Shown here one piece after another: positions 15,603-24,513 of a stretch of DNA of 33,894 nt. The notes beneath the pieces were generated by a model. It ran no database searches. It had not been told where the DNA came from and saw nothing but the letters and a program-made list of their open reading frames with translations. The first letter of the stretch is position 1, and each line of letters opens with the position of its first letter. The DNA is taken from the NCBI GenBank assembly GCA_016867395.1, contig VGJS01000045.1, positions 1-33,894 on the forward strand. The letters are read 5' to 3'. The position numbers and the translations under genes are program-made. The DNA comes from Candidatus Handelsmanbacteria bacterium. GTDB taxonomy: Bacteria; Latescibacterota; UBA2968; UBA8231.

Positions 15603-16391
15603 TCAGAACCTGTAGGCCAACTGGAGGAGGGGGGTGCCCTGGTGGCCCAGCTCCAGGCCGCTTTCCAGGGCCGGGGCCTTGCCCAGCCAGAAGACGTCGA
15701 TCCAGTTGTAGGCGCAGACGGCGCCGGCCAGCCACAGGGCGGCGTTGCGCCTGCGGTGCCAGGTGTTGGCCCGTTCGAACTGGTAGTCGAACTGCTCGAC
15801 CGAGTGGGTGGTGAGCTTGTCGTAGTTTTCGTAATAGTTGCCGCTCTGGACGTGGGACAGGACGCCGGCGGTGAAGGCGGCCGCTTCCAGCCCCAGCAGG
15901 GCCCAGCCTTTGACCGGGGCGCCGACCTTGAACTGATAGAGCCCGGGGATCAGGGCCAGGCGTTTGGACGCACCGGCCCCGGCGACGGCGTAGGTGTAAC
16001 GCTGGGCGTAGAGCATGACCTGGGACATGCGCTCGGGGTCCATGATGCGGTAGACGGGCAGGAGCATGGGGTCCTGGCCGGGCTCGATGTGGACCATCTC
16101 GCCGATGGCGAAACGCGGGAAGACCTGGCGCACCCGCAGGGCCCCTACCGCCGTGGGGGTCACCGACAAGGTATCGCCGGTGAGGGGGTGGGTGAGGATC
16201 TCGGTGGACATGATGTCGAGGAGATCCCCTTCCATCAGGCCCTGCTGCTGGCCGGCGTCGATGTAGGCCAGGCTGCCGTCGACACGGATGATCACGCCCT
16301 CGGAGCGGCTGGTCTCGCCGCGGGCCGGGGAGGGCAGCAGGGTGCAACTGAAGGCCAGGGCCAGGGCCAGGGCCACGGGCGGGCGGATCAT
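15603..16391 (-). CDS. secreted protein: FlgT-like domain plus DUF5683-like segment
   Basis: The 262-residue protein has a signal peptide (1-25, cleavage near ARGE). Residues 32-110 form a small beta domain, VIIRVDGSLAYIDAGQQQGL then THPLTGDTLS, like the C-terminal domain of the flagellar protein FlgT and related envelope domains. Residues 145-235 contain ALIPGLYQFKVGAPVKGWAL and two hydrophobic helices ending near YNWIDVFW, resembling DUF5683 proteins. The end, LLQLAYRF, has the aromatic finish of an outer-membrane strand. It overlaps the upstream gene by four bases, and both carry the same N-terminal domain, so they probably act together in the envelope. The exact role is unknown. Confidence 0.7.
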   Translation of the reverse strand: MIRPPVALALALAFSCTLLPSPARGETSRSEGVIIRVDGSLAYIDAGQQQGLMEGDLLDIMSTEILTHPLTGDTLSVTPTAVGALRVRQVFPRFAIGEMVHIEPGQDPMLLPVYRIMDPERMSQVMLYAQRYTYAVAGAGASKRLALIPGLYQFKVGAPVKGWALLGLEAAAFTAGVLSHVQSGNYYENYDKLTTHSVEQFDYQFERANTWHRRRNAALWLAGAVCAYNWIDVFWLGKAPALESGLELGHQGTPLLQLAYRF

Positions 16392-17449
16392 TTTCTCTCT
16401 TCCTCCACCACGATGTCGTCCTCTTCCTCTTCCTCTTCCTCCATCTCCACCTCGGGCTCTTCGTCTTCCTCTTCCTCCTCCTCGTCCCCCTTGCGGACCT
16501 TCTGGAGATTGAAGACGACGAAGCCGACCAGAGCCAGGCCCAGGGCGCCAAGGATGGCCATGAACCAGGTGGTGGTGTAGAAGGGGACCTCCTCGGTGGT
16601 CGGCGGGGTTTCTTCCTCGTGGGGCTCCTCCGGCGGGTGCTCCTCCTCGTGGTGTTCCTCCACCGCCGGCTCGGGCTCGTGGTGTTCCTCGGCGGGAGGG
16701 GCCACCGCGGTGGTCTCCGGGGCAGGCGGAGGGATCTCGGCGCGCAGCCGGTTGATCTCGTACTGGATAAGCTGGCGCAGGTGATCCAGTTGGGTGGTGG
16801 TGAGGGTGTCGCTTTCGCCGCGGACCTTCTCCACCTTGGGGGCGACCAGGGCGGCCACCGACTCGCGGACCTTGGCCATCTCGCGCTTGAGGGCGTTGAC
16901 GTCGGTGTTAATGCCTTGCAACTGGGCCCGCATGCGCTCGTCCACCTTTTCGAGGCGCTGCACCATGGATTCGAGGGTGTGGATGGTGGTCTGGATGTTT
17001 CTGACGTCGCGGGTCAGGCCCGACACGTCGGACTTGAGCTGCTGCCGCTCCTGGGCATCCTCCTTGCGCGCCACATCGACGCGGATCTTCTCTTCCGCCG
17101 CATGTACGGGTGTTTCGGCGGCGACGAAGTGGATCACGTCACCGGCGCGCACCGGCATCAGCGGCAGCGCCTTTAGGCGGACCACCCCGGCCCCGGCGCT
17201 GACCTTGGCCACCTCGCCGGCGGCCAGGCGGATCTCAGGGGAGCCTAAATTCTCGCCGGTGATGGGGTGGATGACTGCCTCGGTCGGGGGCCGGACCACC
17301 ACCACCTCCATGCCCACCACCAGGCCCTGGTCGGCGCCCTTGTCCACGTTGAGCGAGAGGCCGCGCACCTTGGTGACCACGGCTTCGGCGGCTCCGGCCG
17401 CCTGGGCCAGAATACAGAGGAGGAGGGCGGTCCAGCAGTATCTACTCAT
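16388..17449 (-). CDS. envelope protein: FlgT-like domain, coiled coil, TM, acidic tail
   Basis: The 353-residue protein has a signal peptide (1-20). Residues 24-110 form a beta domain (VRGLSLNVDKGADQGLVVG, HPITGENLG) paralogous to the one in the downstream protein. Residues 118-235 are mostly coiled coil with heptads (RDVRNIQTTIHTLESMVQRL). Residues 238-288 are a Pro/Glu/His-rich spacer. Residues 294-314 form a membrane helix (WFMAILGALGLALVGFVVF). The tail 318-353 is almost all Asp and Glu. The likely topology is a periplasmic N-terminus anchored in the inner membrane with an acidic cytoplasmic tail. It follows nadB by 13 bases. I do not recognise a named family. Confidence 0.75.
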   Translation of the reverse strand: MSRYCWTALLLCILAQAAGAAEAVVTKVRGLSLNVDKGADQGLVVGMEVVVVRPPTEAVIHPITGENLGSPEIRLAAGEVAKVSAGAGVVRLKALPLMPVRAGDVIHFVAAETPVHAAEEKIRVDVARKEDAQERQQLKSDVSGLTRDVRNIQTTIHTLESMVQRLEKVDERMRAQLQGINTDVNALKREMAKVRESVAALVAPKVEKVRGESDTLTTTQLDHLRQLIQYEINRLRAEIPPPAPETTAVAPPAEEHHEPEPAVEEHHEEEHPPEEPHEEETPPTTEEVPFYTTTWFMAILGALGLALVGFVVFNLQKVRKGDEEEEEEDEEPEVEMEEEEEEEDDIVVEEERK

Positions 17450-17462
17450 GGTTTTCCTCGGT

Positions 17463-19022
17463 TCAGCAGGCGGCCCGGATCAGGGTGTCGCGCTGCCAGT
17501 TCTGGTCGTCGCGCCGCGGGAAATCGCCGTTGAAGTGCGCCCCGCGGCTCTCCTGGCGCCTCCGGGCCCCGTGGGCAATGAGCTGGGCGACGAGGGCCAG
17601 GTTCCGCAGCTCGACCAGAGCTGGGTCGAGGCTGTGGTGGCGGTACAACCCCTCGCTCTCCTCGGCCAGCCCGTCCAGGGTGTGGCAGGCCCGCTCCAGG
17701 CCGACGGTGGTGCGTACGATGCCTACCTCTTCCCAAAGGCAGCGGCGCAACTGCTGCCGGAGGCTCTCCACTCGCCCTGAGAGGGGAGCCTGGCCCGCCA
17801 GCGGCCGCCACTGGGGCAGGGAGGCGGGCCGGGCCGGGGCCGCCTGTTGTCGGGCGTGATTCCAGGCCCGGCGGGCAAAGACCAGGGCCTCCAAGAGGGA
17901 GTTGCTGGCCAGGCGGTTGGCCCCGTGCAGACCGGTGAGGGCCGCTTCGCCGGCCGCGTAGAGCCCGGGCAGTTCGGTCTGTCCCCACTCGTCGGTTTTG
18001 ATCCCACCGCACAGGTAGTGGGCGGCGGGGGTCACCGGGATCAGGTCGGCGGTGATGTCGATGCCCAGTCCGGCGCAATGGGCGCTGATACCGGGGAATC
18101 GCCTCCTGGTCTCGGCCGGGTTCTGGTCCCGCACGTCCAGGAACACACATTCGTCGCCGCTTTCCCGTAACTGGCTGACGATGGCTCGGGCCACGACGTC
18201 GCGGGTGGCCAGGGAGCCCCTGGGATGGTAGCGTTCGGCAAAGGGATGGCCCTGCCGGTCCACCAGCACCCCGCCATAGCCGCGCAGTGCCTCGCTGATG
18301 AGGAAGGAGGAGCCGCCCGGCTGGTAGAACATAGTGGGGTGGAACTGCATGAACTCCAGGTTGCCCACCGCGGTGCCGGCCCGGTAGGCCATGGCCACCC
18401 CGTCGCCGCAGGTCACTGCCGGGTTCGTGGTGTGCAGGTAAGCCTGGCCCGCTCCACCCGTGGCGAGCAGTGTGAAGGGGGCGATGAAGCGGTGGACCTG
18501 CGCTGCGGCCAGGTCCAACACCTGAGCCCCCCAGCAGCGCCCCTCCCCCAACAGTTCCAGCGCCTGATGATGCTCGTAGATCTTCAACTTGCCCCGAGCC
18601 ACGGCCGCCAGCAGGGCCCGCGAGATCTCGCGGCCGGTGGCATCGGCGGCGTGAACCACCCGGGCCCGGGAATGGCCGCCCTCGCGGCCCAGGGAGAGTT
18701 CGCCCGAGGGCTCGAGCGAGAAGCGGGCGCCCAGGTCCATCAGGGCGGCCACCGCCTCGGGACCTTCGCGCACCACCAGTTCCACCACCTCCGGGTGGCA
18801 CAGGCCAGCGCCCGATTCCAGGGTATCCTGCACGTGCTGGGCAAAGGAGTCCTGAGCCGAGTCCATCACCACGGCGATGCCACCCTGGGCGTAGGCCGTG
18901 TTCGATTCCGCGGCCTCGGCTTTGGTGACCATGGCCACCGAGTGGCCTTCGGCTGCCTCGATAGCAAAAAAGAGTCCGGCCAGGCCACTGCCGACGATCA
19001 GATAATCGGTCTGAATGTCCAT
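17463..19022 (-). CDS. nadB: L-aspartate oxidase
   Basis: This 519-residue flavoenzyme oxidises L-aspartate to iminoaspartate, the first step of de novo NAD synthesis. It shows the FAD loop VGSGLAG (10-16), SNTAYAQGGIAVV, GGHSRARVVHAADATGREI, LEFMQFHPTMFY, YHPRGSLATRDVVARAI and GEAALTGLHGANRLASNSLLE, followed by the helical C-terminal domain. All are typical of NadB rather than of succinate dehydrogenase or fumarate reductase flavoprotein subunits. The start at 19022 has an AAAGG ribosome site. The 47-residue upstream extension is unlikely. nadA and nadC are not in the window, and its partners here are envelope proteins. Confidence 0.93.
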   Translation of the reverse strand: MDIQTDYLIVGSGLAGLFFAIEAAEGHSVAMVTKAEAAESNTAYAQGGIAVVMDSAQDSFAQHVQDTLESGAGLCHPEVVELVVREGPEAVAALMDLGARFSLEPSGELSLGREGGHSRARVVHAADATGREISRALLAAVARGKLKIYEHHQALELLGEGRCWGAQVLDLAAAQVHRFIAPFTLLATGGAGQAYLHTTNPAVTCGDGVAMAYRAGTAVGNLEFMQFHPTMFYQPGGSSFLISEALRGYGGVLVDRQGHPFAERYHPRGSLATRDVVARAIVSQLRESGDECVFLDVRDQNPAETRRRFPGISAHCAGLGIDITADLIPVTPAAHYLCGGIKTDEWGQTELPGLYAAGEAALTGLHGANRLASNSLLEALVFARRAWNHARQQAAPARPASLPQWRPLAGQAPLSGRVESLRQQLRRCLWEEVGIVRTTVGLERACHTLDGLAEESEGLYRHHSLDPALVELRNLALVAQLIAHGARRRQESRGAHFNGDFPRRDDQNWQRDTLIRAAC

Positions 19023-19207
19023 ACCTTTAAAAATAATCAAGAGGACCGGCCGGCGCTGTGCCGGGTAATACCGCATCTTGGAGAGGGTGGCCCGGGCCCC
19101 ACTACCGGTGGCGGGCCGGGGAGGGGCACTGATGCGGGCCAAAGTGCTCACTGGTAGGGGCATCCTCCGGCGCTGACTGGGGAAATATCTTCCCTACGGG
19201 TCCCGGC

Positions 19208-21982
19208 TCAGCGCAACACCAGCAACTTGCGGTTGACCAGCACAGGATCGACCAGCAACTGGCAGCAGTATACCCCGCTGGCCACCGGGCGGCCCAGCTC
19301 GTCGCGGCCGTCCCAGACCGCCGAATAGATCCCCGGGGCCGCCGGCTGCTGCACCAGCCGGCGCACCAGGCCGCCGGTGAGGGAGCGCACCTCGAGCACG
19401 ATCTGGCTCTGGCGGTCCAGGGCCGCCTTGTTGATACCCACGGTGTAGTCGATGCGTGTGAGGTCGTCGAAGGGGTTGGGGTAGTTGGGGCTGAGGGTGA
19501 AATCCACCGGCATCCTGGGGTCGAAGTTGAGGAAGGGCCGCCATTCCACCCAGCCTTCAATGCGGGAGGCGATCCACGCCTCCTCGCCCCGGCCCCACCA
19601 GTTGTTGCGGCCGACGAGTTCCACCCCGGTCTGGTTCTCGATCAGCCGGACGGCGTTGTCCACGGCGTTGAGTTCCATCCGCTCGGGCACCCGCACCCCG
19701 GTGAGGAGCAGGGCCAGTTCGTTGTCGATGAATGCGTTGCCCACCAGGTGGGGCCGGCCGCTGTCGCTGTGGATGCCGATGCGGTGATCCTCCAGGGTGT
19801 TCTGTTCGAGGAGCGGGTTTTCGCATTGCTGGCAGTCGATGCCCACCTCGCCCCGGAACGCATTGCCGGCAACCCGGCCAAAGACCTGGGGGCCCAGCAG
19901 GAGGTTGGCGCCGGTTGCCGCGCTGCCGCCGTTGCCGGTGAAAACGCTGCCCAGGCATTCGAGGTAACCGCCGCTGCGCGCCAGACCCAGGACGCCGTTG
20001 CCGCTGAGGCGGGCCTCGCTCACTCGCACCGGAGCCGGGCCGCCGAGGCGGATGCCCGCCTGTCCCGCCCCTTCCACCTCCACACCCAGCAGGGTGACTG
20101 GTTCCTTAATCTGGTCCAGGCAGACGCCGCACTGGCCGGCCTGGAGGATGCGGGTGTTCTCCAGGTCCAGGGGAAAGATCAATTCGCGGCCTTCCACCCC
20201 CACCAGAGGATATTCGAGGGTGGCCTGGCGCAGGATGAGGCGGCCGGTCGGGGCCACGGTGATGCCACGCCAGTCGCCGGGGGCGGGCAGGGGGGCGGCG
20301 GAGGTGAAGCGGGTGCGGTTGCCCACCAGCAGTTGCCCCTGCACCACCAACTCGCAGCGGTCCGGGTCGGCGCCGGCGCGGCGCTGGTCGGCGGCAAAGC
20401 GCACCAGGGTGCCGGGGGCGAGCTGGAGCCGCGCGCCCGGAGGGATCACCACGTCGGCAACCACCTCAATGGTGTCCTGCCAGGTCTGCGCACCGCCCAG
20501 GACCCCGGCCCACCGCCGGTCGCGGACCCGCAGGTCGGCCAGCATGAGTTCGCCCTGGCGGCGGACGCGCTCGACGCTGAGCCCCGGCGGGGAGGCCGGG
20601 TTGGTGATGACCGAGTATTCGGTGAAGTGCACCCCGTCGAAGAGGTCGGTGGCGTCCCCCAGGTTGCCCAGTTGGGCGGTGCGGTACCCCTCGTCGTGGG
20701 CCCAGAAGTCGAGGTTGTCTCCTCCCAGTTCCGGGGCGGGCCGGGCCCCGGCCGGGAAGCCGGCGTCCAGGTACTGGCCATCAGCGCAGACCAGGTCCAC
20801 CAGCTTGTCTTCTTCGAGGTTGTTGTTGCCCTGCTCTATGCCGCTGCCTGGCACCCCCGGTCCCAAACCGGACTGGTGGCTGCGCACCCGCCAAATCAGC
20901 AGGCCGTCGGCGGGCTGGTGGCGCTGGTAGAAACTGGCCCCGGCGCGGCGGTGCTCCAGGAGCAGATATTCTTCGAGCAGATATTTCTCGCCCTCCGCGC
21001 CGCTGGATACCAGCAGCTTGTAGACCTTGCCACCCGTCCGCACGTCGGCGAATTGGGCGTCGGGCAGATCCTCCTGCACCACCATTAGGTTGGCGTTGTC
21101 CGGGCCGATCCAGCCCAATTGGCCCAGGGCCCAGGCGCACAGGGGGCTGGGGCTGTCCTGCTCGTCCCAACCTAGGGCCCCCCGCCCCATCAGGCACCAG
21201 TAACCCACTCCGCCGGAGTCCAGGGCGGGATCGCCGGGGCCGGTCAGTTGGCCGTAGTCTAAATCGTAGAGGTCGGGCAGCCCCAGGGCGTGGCCAAATT
21301 CGTGGGCCATGCTGCCCACCGCCACCTCGAAGGTGTGGGCCCGCTGCAGGGTGCCCCCCCGGCCCCGGGGGTGGTTGTCGGCGCGGACGCGTATAGAGCC
21401 GCCGGCGATGCGGCGGTCCCCGGAGACGTAGTCGTCGCCCAGGCCCAGCTTGGCCACCCCGGTGGCGTCGGCGATGATAAAGTTGTGGGGGATGGTTAAG
21501 GTGTTGAGGAAGAGGAAGTCCACGTACCCGTCGTCGTCGCGCGAATTGGGGACCTGGTCGGGGCCGTCGTTGTCGTAGGCGCCCAGGTCCACCTCGGCGT
21601 CCACCGCCGCCAGGATCTCGCGGGTGAAGCTGCCATAATCCCCCCCCAGCCCAGTGTTGTCCACATACGTGGCCCCCGTCCGGCTGGCCCCGTACCAGCG
21701 GGGGGCCACCTCTCCGTTGAGGCGGAACTGGCCCTGGGACATCTCGAGGTAATAGTGGGTCAGGCTGCCGGGGCGCTGGGGGTCGAAGAGGGCGGCGGCG
21801 TAGGCGGGCAGAGCGGGGTCGAGGTGGTTTTCGTCCTGAAAGCGGGCAAAGACGGCCAGGGCGTGGAGTTGGCCTTTGGCGGGCAGGTAAGTCTGGGCGG
21901 GCTTGGGGGCCGCTTCGGCGCAGACCAGGGCCCAGCCGCACCGGGCGAGGGCCTGGAGCAGGAACAGGGCGGGCCAGATCAT
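19208..21982 (-). CDS. secreted M6-type metalloprotease with beta-helix and FlgD-like tail
   Basis: The 924-residue protein has a signal-like start (1-24). Residues 40-440 are an M6-type (immune-inhibitor A-like) protease with the zinc motif HEFGHALGLPDLYD (227-240; H227, E228, H231, D237) and CLMGRGALGW downstream. Residues 500-820 contain repeated short strands with N/G turns (GVLGLARSGG, RIGIHSDSGRPHLVGNAF), a right-handed beta-helix. The C-terminus (about 840-924) begins FTLSPNYPNPFDDLTRIDY and includes YSAVWDGRDELGRPVASGVY, a FlgD/Por-like sorting tail common in FCB bacteria. It is thus likely secreted or surface-bound, perhaps by a type IX-like system, to degrade proteins or bind polysaccharide. 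Its ATG overlaps the HD-GYP stop by four bases. Confidence 0.85.
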   Translation of the reverse strand: MIWPALFLLQALARCGWALVCAEAAPKPAQTYLPAKGQLHALAVFARFQDENHLDPALPAYAAALFDPQRPGSLTHYYLEMSQGQFRLNGEVAPRWYGASRTGATYVDNTGLGGDYGSFTREILAAVDAEVDLGAYDNDGPDQVPNSRDDDGYVDFLFLNTLTIPHNFIIADATGVAKLGLGDDYVSGDRRIAGGSIRVRADNHPRGRGGTLQRAHTFEVAVGSMAHEFGHALGLPDLYDLDYGQLTGPGDPALDSGGVGYWCLMGRGALGWDEQDSPSPLCAWALGQLGWIGPDNANLMVVQEDLPDAQFADVRTGGKVYKLLVSSGAEGEKYLLEEYLLLEHRRAGASFYQRHQPADGLLIWRVRSHQSGLGPGVPGSGIEQGNNNLEEDKLVDLVCADGQYLDAGFPAGARPAPELGGDNLDFWAHDEGYRTAQLGNLGDATDLFDGVHFTEYSVITNPASPPGLSVERVRRQGELMLADLRVRDRRWAGVLGGAQTWQDTIEVVADVVIPPGARLQLAPGTLVRFAADQRRAGADPDRCELVVQGQLLVGNRTRFTSAAPLPAPGDWRGITVAPTGRLILRQATLEYPLVGVEGRELIFPLDLENTRILQAGQCGVCLDQIKEPVTLLGVEVEGAGQAGIRLGGPAPVRVSEARLSGNGVLGLARSGGYLECLGSVFTGNGGSAATGANLLLGPQVFGRVAGNAFRGEVGIDCQQCENPLLEQNTLEDHRIGIHSDSGRPHLVGNAFIDNELALLLTGVRVPERMELNAVDNAVRLIENQTGVELVGRNNWWGRGEEAWIASRIEGWVEWRPFLNFDPRMPVDFTLSPNYPNPFDDLTRIDYTVGINKAALDRQSQIVLEVRSLTGGLVRRLVQQPAAPGIYSAVWDGRDELGRPVASGVYCCQLLVDPVLVNRKLLVLR

Positions 21983-23559
21983 ACCTTCGGCGCGCCGGAG
22001 GCCGGAGGGGTGCGGGCCATGCGCGCCTTGATCTCGTCGAGCTTGAGGTAGAGTTCTTCGCGGATGAAGAGTTCGTAGAGATCGCGGTCGATGTGGGTGG
22101 CTTCCACCTCTTCCCGGAGGATGCGCAGGACCACCTCCCGGGGCATGGGCGTGGCTCGGTACGGGCGGTCGTCGGCGCTGAGGGAATCGAAGATGTCCAC
22201 CAGGGCTAGGATGCGGGCCTGTAGACTGATCTCGCCGGCCTTGCGGCCCAGGGGGTAGCCGGTGCCGTCGAGCTTCTCGTGGTGGGCTCCGGCGATGGGG
22301 GGCACCTGGGCCAGTTTGCGGGTGAAGGGGATCTGCGCCAGCATCTTGATGCTCATCGAGGCGTGGTCGTTGATCTTTTGGCGCTCCTCGGCAGTGAGGC
22401 TGCCCTTGCGGATGCAGAGGTTATGCAATTCGTCAGCGCTCAGGTAGGGCTTTTCCTGGTCCCCGTCGCGGTAGGTCTGGGCGGCGATCTGGCGCAGCCT
22501 TTCCAAGTCCGCGTCCTGCATGAACTCCCCCGGGGTATTGGCCCGCTCCAGAAAGACCAGGTCCTCGTCCAGGGCCCGCAGGCGGTCTGCGTACTGGGCA
22601 GTTAGGTCGGCGGACAAGGGGCCGGCGGCCTCTTGCTGGCGGCGCTCCAGTTCGATAATCTTGCGGATCAGGGCGAAGCGGGTGCGGACCAACTTGATGC
22701 GGTCGAAGAGGGTGTGCAGCTTGGTGGGCTTGTCCACCACCCACTCGGGGGTGGTGATCTTGCCGATGTCGTGCATCCACGAGGCGATGCGCAGCTCGTT
22801 GAGTTCGTCCTCGCTGAACTGCCGAGCCCCCAGGGGGCCCTCCTGGCAGGTGTTGACGGCGTGGGCCACGGCCATGGCCATCTCGGCGACCCGGCGGATG
22901 TGGCCGCCGGTGTAGGGGGAGCGCTCGTCGATGGCGGTGGCCATCACCTCGACAAAGGAGTCGAACAGCCTTTCGGTCTCCTCGATCAGCAGCACGTTGT
23001 TGATGGCCACCGCCGCCTGGGAGGCCAGGGACTGGATGAGGGACTGGTCCTCGGCCGAGAAGGGCAGCACCTCGCCGGTCCGGGGGTGGAGGGCGTTGAG
23101 CAGTTGCAGCACCCCGATGATCTGATCCTCGTGGTCCTTCATCGGCACCCCGAGGATGGAGCGGGTGCGGTACCCGGTCATGCGGTCGTAGTTCTTGGGG
23201 CCCTCGAAACGGTAGACCGGGTCTGTGTACACGTCCTCGATGTTGAGCACCTTGCCGGTGACGGCCACGTACCCGGAAACGCTCTCCCGGTTGAGCGGGA
23301 CCGGCGGCATATCCATCTTGCCGTGGGTGCCACCGGCAAAACTCTTGAGGGTATCGTTCTGGGCGATCTCGAAGCTGAGGTGTTCGCCCTTGAGCAGGAA
23401 GAGTGTGCCGGCATCGGCGCGGGTGAAGCTGCGGGCTTCCTGCAGGATGCGCTCCAAGAGCACGGTAAGATTGCGCTCCACCGAGAGGGCCACGCCGATC
23501 CCGTTGAGGCGGCGGAGGCGATCTTCCAGGTCGAAGGCGGAATGGCGCTGCTCGGCCAT
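21979..23559 (-). CDS. GAF and HD-GYP domain phosphodiesterase
   Basis: The 526-residue cytoplasmic protein has a GAF sensor at about 20-195 (LLERILQEARSFTRADAGTL, RSILGVPMKD, QAAVAINNVLLIEE). An HD-GYP domain follows, with HIRRVAEMA (220-228), HDIGK (263-267) and HHEKLDGTGYP (426-436). Such domains usually hydrolyse cyclic di-GMP, sometimes other cyclic dinucleotides. A helical insert of about 100 residues (283-385) sits between the HDIGK and GYP parts, unlike compact HD-GYP domains. All metal-binding residues I can identify are kept. It is the first gene of a two-gene unit with the secreted protease, which suggests that the GAF signal and second-messenger level are tied to protease output. 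Confidence 0.88.
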   Translation of the reverse strand: MAEQRHSAFDLEDRLRRLNGIGVALSVERNLTVLLERILQEARSFTRADAGTLFLLKGEHLSFEIAQNDTLKSFAGGTHGKMDMPPVPLNRESVSGYVAVTGKVLNIEDVYTDPVYRFEGPKNYDRMTGYRTRSILGVPMKDHEDQIIGVLQLLNALHPRTGEVLPFSAEDQSLIQSLASQAAVAINNVLLIEETERLFDSFVEVMATAIDERSPYTGGHIRRVAEMAMAVAHAVNTCQEGPLGARQFSEDELNELRIASWMHDIGKITTPEWVVDKPTKLHTLFDRIKLVRTRFALIRKIIELERRQQEAAGPLSADLTAQYADRLRALDEDLVFLERANTPGEFMQDADLERLRQIAAQTYRDGDQEKPYLSADELHNLCIRKGSLTAEERQKINDHASMSIKMLAQIPFTRKLAQVPPIAGAHHEKLDGTGYPLGRKAGEISLQARILALVDIFDSLSADDRPYRATPMPREVVLRILREEVEATHIDRDLYELFIREELYLKLDEIKARMARTPPASGAPKV

Positions 23560-23625
23560 AGGAGTCAGGGGTTCGCGGCGGGGGCGGGTTGGTTTAACTC
23601 AAGTTATCCACCGCTTTCCCGCGTG

Positions 23626-24391
23626 TCAACTTCCCCGGGGCCGATCTAGATGCACCTGGAGGCCGGCGTGGTGCCGGCCCTGCTGGTGGCATTACCGGGC
23701 GGCCAGGCGCAGGGGGCGCCAGGTATGAGCCGCCAGCAGGTACCAGCGCCAGCCCGTCCCGGATAGTGGGTGCAGGCCAACGGCTCCGGGCAGATCATAT
23801 TCGTAGAGGCGGCTGGCGTAGGCGGTGGTGTGGAGACGCCTCACGTGGCAGGTCCACTCCAAGCCCTGCCACTGGCCGGCGGCCCGGCAGGCGTAGAGGT
23901 GGCCCCGCTGGTTCTTGGGGGTGCGGGGGGCCGCGGCGCGGGCGCTCAGTTCAGAGAAAAGGCCGGCCCTTCACCCCAGGTCCGCCCGGGCGCGCCGGTC
24001 CGGCCCCTGCCCCTGCTGGGCGGCCGAAAACCAGCCCCTGCCCAAAGCCGGGGCGCGGATCGCCGGCGCTGAGCGAGAAGAGGCGGCGGGAGTGACGCCA
24101 GTGGTAGTGGGCAGCGGCAAAGTCGCCCCAGCGCGCTTTACCCACGTCCCTTTCGACCAGTGTCTATGCCTCCTGGCTCGGGCCTTTCCAGGCCAGGCGC
24201 TAATACTGGCGGGTGCGGCCGGGGGTGCCCGGGGCGCTTAGCCGCAGGGAGAGGTCGCCGGACAGGATGGCGGCCGGTTCATGTTCGGCGGCGCTGTCGT
24301 TGCCGGCAAAGGGGTCGGGGTCCTGGGCGTTTGCAGGGCCGGCCAGGAGCAGGAAAGGCGCCAAGGGCAGCATGGACGGGCAGGACTGCAA
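23626..24391 (-). pseudogene. decayed outer-membrane beta-barrel protein
   Basis: The minus-strand reading starts with a signal peptide (PSMLPLAPFLLLAGPANAQD) and ILSGDLSLRLSAPG. It passes stops near 24205 and 24165, then reads LVERDVGKARWGDFAAAHYH and LSAGDPRPGFGQGLVFGRP. A frameshift leads into GQWQGLEWTCHVRR, SRLYEYDLPG and GTGWRWYLLAAHTWRPLRLA, with one more stop before the end near 23626. These phrases recall the C-terminal barrel of helix-hairpin-helix outer-membrane proteins of Bacteroidota-like bacteria, but the helix-hairpin-helix part is absent. Most of the expected strands are missing, so this is a shrunken relic. The family call is tentative; the pseudogene status is firmer. Confidence 0.6.
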
Positions 24392-24513
24392 GGAGCGTGC
24401 CCGGCCCGGCTCTCTGAGGAAGGTGGGTGCGGGAGGCGATAAAAGCGCACATCTGGCGTGGGAAAGGTGACATGGTTAATTTCCCTCGGCCTGCCGGAGG
24501 AGGAGAAGCGCTG

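Noticed and set aside
16380..16480. CTC/TTC-rich tract as a simple repeat
   Set aside because: It encodes the acidic tail of the minus-strand protein (GAG/GAA codons) and needs no separate explanation.
19748..21088. 446-codon open frame on the plus strand opposite the protease gene
   Set aside because: It is a shadow of the minus-strand gene in GC-rich DNA; the minus frame has the zinc motif and clear domains.
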